NCBI RefSeq assembly: GCF_901000735.1
Contig: NC_081543.1
Coordinates: 19,944,079-20,008,078, forward strand
DNA: 64,000 nucleotides
From: Corylus avellana
Lineage: Eukaryota > Streptophyta > Magnoliopsida > Fagales > Betulaceae
Direction: 5' to 3'
The position numbers and the translations under genes were made by a program. A model generated the notes under the pieces. It made no database searches and was not told the origin of the DNA. It saw nothing but the letters and a program-made list of their open reading frames with translations. The stretch's first letter is position 1; each line of letters starts with the position of its first letter. This document shows positions 53,910-64,000 of the stretch, in pieces.

Positions 53910-54671
53910 CTAGTGTGGAGAACTGCACTCGAGCTCCATAGAATGTGGCTCAAGTGCCCTTGGTGGTGCAGGAACAAGACTTTCTTTATAGGTTGATAAT
54001 TTCAATTCCACATAAGACCCCTTCTTGATCTGTGTTCTGTGATGATGGTCCTTTGGTCTTTTCTTGTGGAGCTTGTTGTCCCCATTTGCTTCATGACTCA
54101 AGTCTTTCCATTCATCTAGTTGTAGCTTTCTTTTGGTACTTGGGTATGGTGGACTGGCTTGAAGAGGTTGCTTTACTCCACTGATTTTCTCAGCAACATA
54201 TACACAGACTGGCCCAGTGTCCTGACTTGTGGACTCATGAGTGAGGGGGGTCTTTTCTGGATTTGTCTGTGGGTCTTGCAAAATTGGCTCACTAACATCT
54301 TAGATCATACAAGCATCAAAACATTCTAAATCATCATGAGGTAACTTCATTGCAACAAATATTTTAAATTCTATTGTCTCACCATTCACCTTCATACTTA
54401 CTGTACCCTTTTTCACACCTATTGTAGTATCAGCAATTCTTATAAAGGGTTTTCCTAAGATGATAGGCAAGGGTGATGGCATAGGAGATTCTTCCACATC
54501 TAGCACAATGAAGTCGGCAGGTAAAATAAATGTACCTACCTTTACCAACACATTCTCAAGTATACCTCTTGGTCTTTTGATGCTTCTGTCTGCCAATTGC
54601 AAGGTGACTGAAGTTGGTTGAAGCTCTCCCAAACCTAGCTTTTCATAAACCATGTAAGGCAGCAAATTGAC
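53910..54671 (-). pseudogene. Athila-like protease remnant followed by an integrase-tail-like segment
   Basis: The minus-strand frame starts at 54671 with VNLLPYMVYEKLGLGELQP, LQLADRSIKRPRGILENV and PIILGKPFIRIADT. It is the protease fold downstream of the catalytic Asp; the Asp itself is hidden by the LTR insertion. After the stop at 54300, a second frame to 53910 has RTQIKKGSYV-type residues that resemble the end of Athila integrase. If so, RT and most of integrase were lost by deletion. Confidence 0.6.
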
Positions 54672-55976
54672 TGATGTGCAAAATATCTACCTAAATTAAT
54701 AGGTAAATAATTGTACGTTTTACCTGCAAGTGCACAAGGTCAACATAGTGGTATATGGTGCAAGTACAAGATCATTTCCACGAGGATTGCTGAATTTATG
54801 TTTAAAAATAAATTCCTTAAGTAAAACAAAGATTGATTGTCTAAGTGATGATAATAAAAGGTAGGGCTTCGATATCCACTACTAATTATATTTAGCTAAT
54901 ATAACAATATGCCAATGCTTTGATCATGTTATGCATATCTAATGTTTGTCAACCTAAGGGCATGACGTATACTCCTAAGGCTATGGATTTCCCTAAGCAA
55001 CGAGTTAGTCATGACGTATACTCTAACTCTTTTCTTTTCTAAGAGATTTAGCATGGTATATACTAAGTTGTTCCTTAGGAAAGCATATGTTCTATGGAAA
55101 TCAACAAACACATGAGGCCTAGGGCATGACAAATACTCTCGGTTCCCCATGTTGATTAACCCAAGAATCGCAGTGTGGATTCTTTTGTTACTTATGTTAA
55201 ACCCAGAACTCGGCCATCCAAATTGATTTAACTAACTAGTCCATACCACATGCATATGTTGATCAGACACTCACATATGAGGAATTCATGTATGTAGGCA
55301 TTAATCAAGTTAAATAGCACAACAAGATCATCACAAGGGCGTTTATATTGAAATATTAACTAAACATAACTAGGGCTTTAATCTAGTCCTACTAATTAAA
55401 TTAGCTACACAAAAAATTGATGTTAAACATCTTCATAAAGAAAAGAAAAGAAAGGAAAAGAATAAACCCGAGACTTGAAATTGAAGAGCTCCTCTTCTTC
55501 TCCTTACCAAGCCTCTCTATTCTAAAGGCTTAAGGGTCTATTATAGGCTTTAGAAGTCCTTGACAAAGTAGTAAACCTAGGGATTTCGTAGGGTTTCAAA
55601 ACCTATTACAATTAGGAGTTGGAAAACCCTAATATGGAAAGAATGACAATCTGGCCGCCACTTGATATGTCTCCTGCGGACGGATGCGATCGATAGCAGC
55701 CCATGTGCGCTCGATTGCAGGTCTGTGATCGATCCTTCTTCTGTCATGCGCTTGATCTCTCCTGGCCTGATTTGTACTGTGTCCTCTTTGGTATTGCACA
55801 GAGAGCTCCAATTTTTCCCATCTTCTCTCTTTGAGCCCAAATCATCTAGATTTACTTCATTTTCTTGCAAAAGTATGAAAAACACAAAAAGGAATTAAAA
55901 TAGCCTAATTAACTAAACCAAAGGATTAAAACATGCAAGTTAAGGGCTGAAAATATGAATATTTTAGCACTTATCA
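54672..55976 (-). repeat. LTR of element E, hairpin family
   Basis: 1305 bases, TGATGTGCAAAATATC...TTATCA. Hairpin arms GAGTTAG (55002-55008) and CTAACTC (55023-55029). CGATCG motifs at 55675-55745. Inserted into the Val codon of the protease motif VNLL; left flank TTGAC. The adjoining CACCCCCAAACTT is the purine tract on the minus strand. Confidence 0.85.
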
Positions 55977-56447
55977 CACCCCCAAACTTAGATATTGCTA
56001 GTCCCTTAGCAATACAAAACTGAAAACAGGAATGGAAAAACAGAAAACAAAAGATAAATTCATCTTTTGTGGGATGTATGATTGCATTTAGCATATGTAA
56101 TAAGCCTTTTAAACCCTAGGAACTTCCTAGTGGACGAGTGAAGTCTCGTGAGGGTTTTCCAGAAATGTTACCCACAAACATCATGCAAGAGTCCATGTTA
56201 TTGCAAAAGTTAAAGCATCACTTCAAGATTATGATTTTCATTCATAAGCATGCTTAAAAAAATGAACTCCATCTTCACAATGAATTGGAATCTCAAAGTG
56301 CAATTACTTACAAAGGACATGCTAAATCATCACAAGTTTAAAATTTGTGTACAGTGAATTAGTACAAAATTATGAGGCTTCCAAATCTTTCCAATATGCA
56401 ATGTCTCCTTATCTCAGAATTTACTGAATTTCCTACTAAAATGACAC
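55977..56447 (-). other. Internal 3' region of element E, up to a gap
   Basis: Resembles 21944-22390 of element B, non-coding. It runs into the N gap, so the other LTR is not seen. Confidence 0.6.
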
Positions 56448-56547
56448 NNNNNNNNNNNNNNNNNNNNNNNNNNNNNNNNNNNNNNNNNNNNNNNNNNNNN
56501 NNNNNNNNNNNNNNNNNNNNNNNNNNNNNNNNNNNNNNNNNNNNNNN
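56448..56547. other. Assembly gap, 100 N
   Basis: Exactly 100 N. It most likely hides the second LTR of element E together with the protease start, since gag C-terminal coding sequence appears directly after it. Confidence 0.95.
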
Positions 56548-57040
56548 TTAGGGCCACATTCTCATGCTCCTGAAATCTCCTTTTGTTAGTGCAACAATCC
56601 TTTAAAAACTTGGCATAAGAAGGAATCTGTTTAATTGCATCTAACATGGGAATATTGATTTCTACTTTCCTCCAAGTCTCAAAAATATCCATAAGTTGCT
56701 TTTCTTTCTTTGGTTTGACTAACCTTTGAGGAAAGGGGGGTGCATTTACCTTCTCCATTTTGTTTACCTTAGAAGTTGATGGTTCATCTGGAGTCGCTTG
56801 AGGTGGCTCTTCAGTTCCAATGACTTTGCCATTCCTGAGCATTGTGATTGTTTTCAGCTACTGGTGACTCCTTGGGTTAGGTATTGTTTGAGTTGAAAAT
56901 TCTCCCTACTTCCTCTCACTCAGATCGTTTGGGATCTGCTCCATTTGCATTTCCAATCTTTGAATGGCTTGATCAGTCTTTCTATTGAATTGTTTCTGAT
57001 CAGCCGAGAATTGCTGTTGTGAGGTCACCAGGTTGTGTCA
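56548..57040 (-). pseudogene. Athila-like gag C-terminal part
   Basis: From about 57040 down: a gag linker with EFSTQTIPNPRSHQ, then MLRNGKVIGTEEPPQATP at 56842, a basic/Pro-rich stretch and INIPMLDAIKQIPSYAKFLK (about 56655-56596), leading into the gap. Homologous to 1900-2397 on the + strand. The most economical reading is that it continues into 54671 once element E is removed, but the gap leaves this open. Confidence 0.7.
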
Positions 57041-57224
57041 AGGGCTTCCACTTTTCCTATCTTCTCTCTTTGAGCCAAAATCTTCCAGATTTACTTCATT
57101 TTCTTCCAAAAGCCTACAAAAGTATGGAAAACACAAAAAGGAATTAAAATGGTCTAATTAACTAAAACCAAAGGATTAAAACATGTAAGTTAAGGGTTGA
57201 AAATATGAATATTTTAGCACATAA
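57041..57224 (-). repeat. LTR end fragment (U3 side)
   Basis: Matches 55800-55976 (phrases ATCTTCTCTCTTTGAGCC, TTTACTTCATTTTCTT, AATATTTTAGCAC) and ends ACATAATA in place of TTATCA. No complete LTR. Confidence 0.7.
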
Positions 57225-57462
57225 TAGTCGCTGTAGTGCGCTTGATAGCAGCTCCACTGCGCTCGATCGTACTACCAGAGCCTTTAGCTTTTCCCAAAAT
57301 AGCTCTTTAAGCTTGAAACTTCCGAAATTGCTTTCTTTTCTTCCAAAAGCCTACAAAAACAAAGAAAGCACATAAAAGAACTAAAATGGCATAAATTAAT
57401 CAAGACTAAAGAATTAACAAATATAAGTTAGGGGCTAAAATATGAATATTTTGGCACTTAAT
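57225..57462 (-). repeat. Second LTR end fragment with CGATCG motifs
   Basis: Begins in GTGCGCTTGATAGCAG and CTGCGCTCGATCG (57235-57275) and ends TTTTGGCACTTAATA. It follows the U3 side of the hairpin family and is followed by CCCCCAAACTTACAT, a purine tract on the minus strand. Confidence 0.7.
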
Positions 57463-58270
57463 ACCCCCAAACTTACATACTACTAGTCGCTTAGCAATAC
57501 AAAACTAAAAACTAAATGGAAAAACAAAAAACAAAAAGATAAATCCATCTTTCGTGGGATGTACATATTCAATTGAGCATATGTACGATTCAATTCCTAG
57601 GGGACGAGTGAAGTCTCGTGAGGGATTTCTAAGAATGTTATCCACAAACATCGTACAAGAGCTCATGTTATCCAAAAATTAAGGTATCACTCAAAACCAT
57701 GATTTTCATTCATTAGCAAGCTTAAAAAACAAAAAAAAAAAAAAAAAATTTCCATTTTTACAATGAATTGGAATTTTAAAGTTTAATTACTTACAGAAGA
57801 CATGCTAAGACATCACAAGTTTGAAAACAATGTAAAGTAAACTAGCACATAAATATGAAGCTTCCAATTATTTCCAATGTGCAATGTCTCAATATCTCAA
57901 TGTTACTGAAATCCCTATTAGAACAAATAACTATGACATATTTTTTTTGTCTTTTTCTTTTTTTCTCTCTTTTTTTTTTTTTTTTTTGGTCAGGTTGTGC
58001 AATGTTTAGTTCCCTTAAGCTTTCTAATTGACCTATGTAACGAGTGTTAAGTCAATGACTCCCAAACCAGGTGGTTTTAGGTCATTAGGTGTAAAACACC
58101 CCTAAGGACTTATTAACTTGAGTAAAAAAGGCTACGAAACCAAACTAACTATGACATTAATCAAATCAAAATTCTTCACCTTTTGACGTGAACACTCAAT
58201 GCTTTGAGGCAAGAGGTTCAGTTACTTAGTGAAAAGCTTATCAGTGATCAATTATATATATATATATATA
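57463..58270 (-). other. Internal 3' region of a B-like element, truncated
   Basis: Follows 21950-22740 of element B in the same order, with A-rich and T-rich tracts. It ends in (TA)n where the inverted-repeat element at 58271 begins. No coding sequence. Confidence 0.65.
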
Positions 58271-58396
58271 TGAGAATAACTTCTATAAGGTCTTGGCACA
58301 AACCAAGACCTTTGTGCCTATCAATAAGAGGTTGACACCTCAGCTTGGAACAAGATAACAAAATGAGAACAAAACACCGAATCATACCAAATTTAA

Positions 58397-58430
<34 letters not shown>

Positions 58431-58980
58431 GCACACACACACACACACACACACACATACATCTACCCCCCAAGCCGCACCACCAAATAGATGCCAAACG
58501 CCACCACCCATGCTGGTAAGTTATCTATCTCTCTCTCTTTCATCAACTGCCCAGGCCACCGGATCTCTTAGCTTCCTCTCTTTCTCCGGATCTACCGCTC
58601 AACCATTGATACATTAATGACCAACTATGAGATCTCCTCAATTTTGCACTACCATGCACACCACAATAAGCTTAGACCAAAACCACCATGGATGTTGCTT
58701 CATGAAATCAAGACAAAGAGAGGAATGAACCTAACAAAACTTTGTGTGATGGAGTTTGTGCCATATAGGGCGGCGACGTCTGGCTTCCAAATGAGTGACA
58801 GGGTAGCATGATGGATGGTTAATTTGAAAAAGTAGATGAAGAGTTTTTTTAGGGTTTAAATTTGGTATGATCCGGTGTTTCGTTCTTATTTTGTTATCTT
58901 GTTCCAAGTAGAGGTGTCAACCTCTTATTGGTGGCACAAAGGTCTTGATTTGTGCCAAGACCTTATAGAAGTTATTCTCA
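58271..58980. mobile_element. 710-bp element with 130-bp terminal inverted repeats
   Basis: Left arm 58271-58400 (TGAGAATAACTTCTATAAGG...AAATTTAAACCC) pairs with right arm 58852-58980. The arms are nearly perfect. The centre holds (CT)n and (CA)n runs and a short ORF (58617-58811) of unknown origin. Both flanks could give a TA duplication, but the left flank is (TA)n, so this is weak; no 8-10 bp duplication is seen. It lies on the junction of two broken LTR elements. Superfamily open. Confidence 0.8.
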
Positions 58981-60005
58981 TAAAAGAAAAGCAATTGGAA
59001 GAGAAAGAAAAGTGGGGCCCACATGCAAGAAGACAAAATCAAAGAAAGGAGTAAAAATATGTGGGACCTTGTCATATGTGGAGCAAACGTGAATACTCAA
59101 GAAGGAGGAAAGAAAGCAAAAGGCGCCAGGGAAGGGTTTTGACCCTTTAAAAAGGAGAGCGCCGCAAAAAAAAAAAAAATTAAAAAATTAAAAAAATTAA
59201 GAAAAAAAAAAAAAAGAAAAAAAAAGTGAGAATTCTGCTTTTTGGAAGAGAAAGCTAGCGCCGCGGAGAAGAAAAATCTGCCAGTTTTTTTATTTCTTTT
59301 ACTTTTAATTATTATTTTAATGGACACTTTGATTATGAAATTTATTTTCATAAACATGAGTGGCTAAATCTCTAGCTAGGACTAGGGGTGAAGCATAATA
59401 TTTTTATTATGTGTTCTTGAGACTTTTTATTTGCGTTCTTCATAGATTAATGACTGTACTTTGGGAATGCATTTTAAGTTGAGAATAATTTCATGTGGTA
59501 AGTATATTTTGATTTATTATGATTTTTGTTTATATCAAATGCTTACTTTTTGTTTGGTTTGTTATGAATCGAAAATATATTGATTAGTAATTTATTGTCA
59601 CATTGTTATAAAAATCAAATTCTTAACAATCCATGTTCAGTTTATTTTATAGTTGGTGGGTGCTTAATTCTTTTATCTTCCAATTAGGAGAATTGATTTT
59701 CTACCTAGTTGAGTTATAAATATGACCCAAGAATACGTAGAATGCTAGGTGGATCCTTGAATCCCTAGTTATTTTCTCATTTATCTTTACGTAGTTCTAT
59801 TTTATGTAATTTAGTTTTGTTAATTTCATCATTTCATTGCTCCACTTTTTAGTGGAAAACCAAAATCAAATCATTTTATTTTTTTGCACAATAATAAGAA
59901 TTACACTCTAGTGTTTGACCATTCCCTGTGGATCGAGCTCATACTTACTGAGAATTATTACTTGCGATAGCCTACACTTGAGTTTGCACCCTGTTTGGTA
60001 CAGCA
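58981..60005 (+). repeat. 5' LTR of element R, start missing
   Basis: Begins at TAAAAGAAAAG, which matches 63833, and ends at TGGTACAGCA close to the primer site. It contains the phrase GTGGGACCTTGTCATATGTGG shared by both LTRs, and an A-rich tract at 59167-59225. The piece GGCAACTGC-like U5 is not resolved in detail. Confidence 0.75.
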
Positions 60006-60011
60006 AGTTTT

Positions 60012-60029
60012 TGGCGCCGTTGTCGGGGA
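60012..60029 (+). promoter_or_regulatory. Primer binding site, tRNA-Asp type, element R
   Basis: TGGCGCCGTTGTCGGGGA, the Athila-type site with one C-to-T change (a likely methyl-CpG mutation). It fixes the + orientation. Confidence 0.9.
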
Positions 60030-60083
60030 TGCATTTAAGACACTGAGTTTAATTTCAGTTATTTTATTTATTTATTTTTTTAT

Positions 60084-60916
60084 TTGGAATGCAAGGGTGG
60101 AGAAATCCTTTATCAGGTGTTTACCAAAGACCATTTTGCTCGCCGTACGCTGGAACTTTTAATCCAACTTGGCAAGATTTTTCAAATATCGGTTGGAACA
60201 ATGATCCATATGTCAATGAGCCTCAAGAATTTTACTCCAATGTTTCTTATGTGCAGCCACATGAGGATACTTTGGAAGACACATTGGTTACTTTGGAGGA
60301 TACACTACATGCTTTCATGCAAAGCTAAACCCAATTCAACCAAGATACCATGCAAAATCTTCGAGAATTGAAAAATTCACTCGATAGAATTGAGTCCCAT
60401 TTGGAGTACGAGAGTGAGAATGAAACTTTTCTTGAAACAATGACTCAATATGGAGACAATGAAATCAAAAATCCACAAGGAGATGATGATGAGCCTTATG
60501 ATGTTGAGGAAGATGGGGGGATGGCCATGAAATAAATGTTGTTGAGACAACTGCGGAGGATCACTTTAATATGTCGTGTTTTGATAATCCTATAGAATCT
60601 TGCTTGACTAACCCTTGTGATTTTATTTTTTGTGAGGACTCTACACATGGATTGGAGGCAATGCATGGAAGCCTATAATTGAATTACCACCCTATGAGCC
60701 CAAATTGTTGCTGTCAAGTGAGAATGTCCCGAAGGTGAAATTAAAACCCTTGCTGATGGCACGCAAGTATGCACATTTAAGATCGAATGATGACTTCCTT
60801 GTAGTAAGCTTATCCAAACTTGATGCTTTGCAAAGAGGTAAGTTACTTGAACTTTTGAATGACTATGAAAGCATGATGGGTTGGAACATTGCTAATAAGA
60901 AAAGGATGAAATAGAA
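60084..60916 (+). pseudogene. gag remnant of element R with a stub of RT N-terminus
   Basis: From MQGWRNPLSGVYQ at 60089 the frame is Asn/Gln/Phe-rich, like the 6605-6288 segment of element A. Stops occur at 60326 and 60534, after an acidic run (DDDEPYDVEEDGG). After frameshifts, 60680-60916 reads LPPYEPKLL, LKPLLMARKYAHLRSNDD and LLNDYESMMGWNIANKK, which is the short region just before the RT fingers in Athila-like pol. There it stops, so the rest of pol is deleted. Confidence 0.6.
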
Positions 60917-62593
60917 AATCATGCTTGTTAAGATTTGTCAATCAATTAGTGTTAGTATTAGTGTTTGTGTCGTAGTTTAGGTTGTGTCGTTGTTTTGTTA
61001 TTTATTTATTTTTTTCTTCTCGAATTTTCTGCTGCAGGTAATAAAGTTTCAATTTGTTTCATCACCTCAAGGTACTCTTCTTAATCTCTACTTATTTGCT
61101 TTATTTTGTTACATAAGGGACAATGTAAGTTTTAGGTTGGGGGGAGGAGCTTGATGCTTGATGTTTGTCGTTGTTTTTGTGTTGTTTTGTTTATTTTAAA
61201 TTTTTTTTTTTTAAAAAAAATTGATTCCTTAGCATGAGTTTTTTGTTTCAAGTTCATTATGCTACCCTTGCTAAAGAATTTCACTGTTGTCATGCTCAAT
61301 CACAAGCACTAAGCCATATAAACATGTCTCTTTGTTAAGGATAGAAGTGACTTAAAATCTGGAGGATAACAGTGTGGAGATTTTTAACTCTTGTGAGCTT
61401 TGAACCAATCATTCTTTGGAGAAGTTAAATTTTCATGGTATCATATTTCTTTTGGAAGCGCAGAAATTACTTTGTTGTTAGTCTCATTGTTCTTTCTTTT
61501 GGCTGAATGCTAAAAATTCATGTTTTTATGCAACACTTGAATTTGAGAAGTCATGAATGTTGAAGAATTATACAAATCCTTGAGAGATGAGATTAGGCCT
61601 TTTTTTTTTTTTTTTTTTTTTTATATATATATATATATATACTTTTGCCTAGAATTTCTTTTCATGATATTGTCGTTAGTTACCCCATTGAGCCTTATGA
61701 TTAGCCTTTCTTTCTTAAACCTTTTTTTTCAACGTGTTTCAAGAATGAAGTCGATTAACTTATCCCAATGAGGTGGCATGCGACTCATAAAAGAAAAGGG
61801 GACCAAAAGAAAGGACTGAAAGAGTAGGAGAAAAGAAAGAAAAAGAAAAAGAAAAAGAAGGTTGATGTTCAAGGGGGGAAGGGTATACTATGGAAAAGAA
61901 ATAGTATCGTATAGAAGGAAGATTGGAAAAAGAAATTGATCCAACGTGTCAAAAGAGGATGAAGTTCCAATTATTCTTGAAAACACATCGCACTTTTACT
62001 ATTACCTTTTTTGTTATTTATTTCCATTCTCTTAATCCTACATTACGCCCTAATAAAAGTCCTTATTTGATCTTGAGGAATGCATGGTTCTAAGATTTTC
62101 ATGATTAATCAATGAGTGGTGTAAAACATTTTCGGCATCCTTTCATGAGACTACTTGTTCTTTCTTGATTAAGCGGTTTTCATATAATTTATATGTGAGA
62201 TGTTTGATTTTGCTTACATTATTCCACTCACATATACTTGAAAGTGTTGCACCTATTTTAGAGTGATTACAATTGTTGAGTGTTAAACACTCAGAATGTT
62301 TGAATCAAAACATATTTTCTAATAGAAATTTAAGGTCATGTATTTCTGAAATTGAGAGTATGTTTATGATGGTTGATAATTTCACTCACATTGAGTTCCG
62401 AGAGCATTTGAAAATTCTTTGGTAGTTGTTAGTGTTTTGAACTTGGACTAATTCTTGTTGCTGAGGATATATATATATTTTTTTAAAAAAATGTTTTTAT
62501 TTTTCTTGAGAGTTTTTTTTCTTCTTTATTTCGTTTTGAGTTGCTTGAATTGCTAGAGACTAGCAATAAGCTGGTTAGGGGGGAGGGGGGGTG
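60917..62593 (+). other. Non-coding 3' region of element R
   Basis: AT-rich; includes ACATAAGGGACAATGTAAG (61111-61129), analogous to the phrase in element O, a T run followed by (TA)n at 61600-61640, and GAAAAAGAAAAAG repeats at 61835-61860. It ends with the purine tract GGGGGGAGGGGGGGTG (62578-62593). Confidence 0.6.
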
Positions 62594-62708
62594 TGATAAT
62601 AGTTTAAAAGTACATATTTTCTCTATTAAAATAAGCATTATCATACTTTGTTTTATTTTAATTCTTGCATTTTATATTTAATTTTGGAATATTGATTAAT
62701 AAATAAAA

Positions 62709-63766
62709 GGTAAATGTATAATAAGTGCCTAAGTCAACCCGCCAAAATTAAAAAATTCCTTAGTTTTTTTTTTAAAAAAATTTACTCCCTAAGTCAATCA
62801 AAATGCCAATAAAATCTCTACGGTTAGATTTTTGTAATGTCCGTTAGTCGCAATCAAAACGCTCCATTTTGTCATGTCAGCATAATAACTTTTTATTCCA
62901 TTAATTTAAAAATCAAATATAAAAAATAAAAAATAAAAAATGCCTGAGGAATGGGCTGCTGAGAGTGAGCGTAATAGGCGCTGCATCGTCGCAAACGGAG
63001 CGGCGGCTGCATTAACTTCTGCATTTGATGCATTTGCAAATGACTCTGTTGAGAGAAATTACAGGGTGTTGGAAGAACTGGAAGTTTCCAATTGATGAAG
63101 AAGCCCAGAATTTCTTGGGATCTTCAGCTTCTTTACGTTGCATTGTCTGGTTTTTGAGGTACAGAGATTATTTTACCAAAGCAAAACTCCATAATAGCAT
63201 TGAAAGAGCTTGTTTCTTGTGATCAACAGCTTGTGGAGAAGCTGTGGGAGATTGAGGGAATCAATGAAATACTAGTTGAACTCGTTCGAAAGCAAATCAG
63301 TCAAGCTATTAAAAAAGCTTCGATCATGGTAATTTTCCACCTGTGCCCGTGTTGGTGAAGAAAATCTTGCGGGTGTCGGAATTGGCAACTGTGTTTTCCA
63401 TTTCTGCAATTCTGAAGCTCTGCAAATATGGAAGAAGGGATGAAGGAAGACTTCTGGTAGAGGAGCAGAAGTACTCTAAACACCCCCGGGGTGGCCAAGG
63501 GTGGCAGCCACACCGCTAGCCACGGCTTTAATTTTTTTTTTTTTAATTTTATATTTAATTTTTAAATTATATTAAAAAAAATTATTATACTGACGTGGTT
63601 AAATAGTACGTTTTGATTGGAAATAATGGATGTTACAAAAATCTAACGCTAAAAATTTTATTAGCATTTTGATTGACCTAAAGAATAACATTTTTAAAAA
63701 AAAAATTAAATTTTTTTTTTTTTAATTTTAACGAGTTGACTTACGAATTTATTATACATTTATCCG
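62709..63766. mobile_element. Pack-MULE with perfect 9-bp TSD TAAATAAAA
   Basis: 1058 bases with long terminal inverted repeats (about 230-245 bases each): GGTAAATGTATAATAA on the left, GGATAAATGTATAATAA on the right read inward. TAAATAAAA stands at 62700-62708 and 63767-63775. Long TIRs plus a 9-bp duplication indicate the Mutator superfamily. The inside is not transposase but fragments of a U-box E3 ligase gene, so it is non-autonomous and gene-carrying. Confidence 0.88.
62941..63445 (+). pseudogene. Captured U-box (PUB-type) E3 ligase fragments
   Basis: Three blocks in family order: ERNRRCIVANGAAAAL and VLEEL (62962-63080), FPIDEEAQNFLGSSASLRC (63086-63145, other frame) with LKELVSCDQQLVEKLWEIEG (about 63205-63262), and PVLVKKILRVSELATVFSIS (63344-63405). 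They correspond to ARM-repeat parts of plant PUB20/PUB21-like proteins. The U-box itself, which binds the E2, is missing, and stretches between blocks are deleted. Frameshifts exclude a functional ligase. Confidence 0.75.
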
Positions 63767-64000
63767 TAAATAAAATTAGAGCTTAAATGAAATATTAATG
63801 CAAGGAATTGTTTTGTTTTCATGATAGAATTATAAAAGAAAAGAAATTGGAGAAAGAAAAGTGTGGCCCACATGCAAGAAGACAAAATCAAAGAAAGGAG
63901 TAAAAATATGTGGGACCTTGTCATATGTGGAGCCAAAGTGCTTACTCATGAAGAAGGAAAGAAAGCAAAAGGAGCCAGTGAGAAAGAAGGGTTTTGACCC

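Larger units (their letters stand above)
58981..64000 (+). mobile_element. Pol-less LTR element R, truncated 5' LTR, runs off the window
   Basis: The 5' LTR (58981 to about 60005) has lost its first bases (about 180, by comparison with the 3' LTR). A tRNA-Asp primer site is at 60012-60029; gag remains follow, then a non-coding 3' region, a purine tract and the 3' LTR from 62594. Identity between 58981-59160 and 63833-64000 shows the two LTRs. Integrase and most of RT are missing. Confidence 0.8.
62594..64000 (+). repeat. 3' LTR of element R, interrupted and cut by the window end
   Basis: Starts TGATAATAG right after the purine tract. It is interrupted at 62709-63766 by a Pack-MULE and resumes at 63776, matching the 5' LTR from 63833 on. 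Confidence 0.8.

Noticed and set aside
58345..58811. Cellular gene inside the 710-bp inverted-repeat element
   Set aside because: The ORFs are made of (CT)n/(CA)n runs or are short and unrecognised; capture of a gene fragment is possible but not shown.

Overview
This is nuclear DNA of a eudicot, probably a woody one. The signs are introns with GT/AG borders, long AT-rich spacers, nested LTR retrotransposons with tRNA-Asp or initiator tRNA-Met primer sites, Cassandra (5S-bearing) and other TRIM elements, L1-type LINEs and a Pack-MULE. I cannot name the species. Two 100-base N runs (18272-18371, 56448-56547) are assembly gaps.

One cellular gene is clear: a PAT1-type mRNA-decapping activator on the + strand, five coding exons between 27920 and 41594, 821 codons. 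Its second intron (7.6 kb) is loaded with retroelements and its third (2.7 kb) with tandem duplications. Everything else is mobile DNA or its remains.

Left nest (1-27010). The oldest host is a Tat-lineage gypsy element (RT from 11896, RNase H, integrase tail to 17278, antisense ORFs from 17419 to 27010). Into it went a pol-less Athila-like element (821-11893), which itself received a second pol-less element (2898-8676, TSD CCTTC); a 2.16-kb solo LTR (13318-15478, TSD GAAAT); a TRIM ending in an inverted LTR (16446-17072); a gypsy remnant ending in a palindromic LTR pair (18372-19791); and a non-coding LTR element (20435-25924, TSD CATAC). The nest stops about 0.9 kb upstream of the PAT1 start codon.

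PAT1 locus (27011-42370). Intron 2 holds an L1-type LINE (30373-34530) broken by a Cassandra LTR (31619-31837) and by a 1.53-kb composite of two inverted TRIMs with U6 snRNA fragments between them (32021-33550, TSD TTTGT), plus a SINE, a second LINE end and tandem repeats.

Right nest (43500-64000). A Cassandra/large-LTR chimera (44839-50417) contains a solo LTR (TSD AAGTA) and a chromovirus-like remnant. Next come an ORF related to the antisense ORF of the left nest, several LTRs of the hairpin-bearing family, Athila-like gag/protease remains on the minus strand, a 710-bp inverted-repeat element and a pol-less + strand element whose 3' LTR carries a 1.06-kb Pack-MULE with U-box E3 ligase fragments (TSD TAAATAAAA).

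Three signals stand out: (i) a stem-loop in the 1.5-kb LTR family with a near-constant loop whose stem covaries between copies; (ii) repeated cases of LTR elements ending in an inverted LTR, at least one integrated as a unit with a perfect 5-bp TSD; (iii) captured cellular sequence (U6 snRNA, U-box ligase) inside small elements. No mobile ORF here looks intact; the PAT1 gene does.
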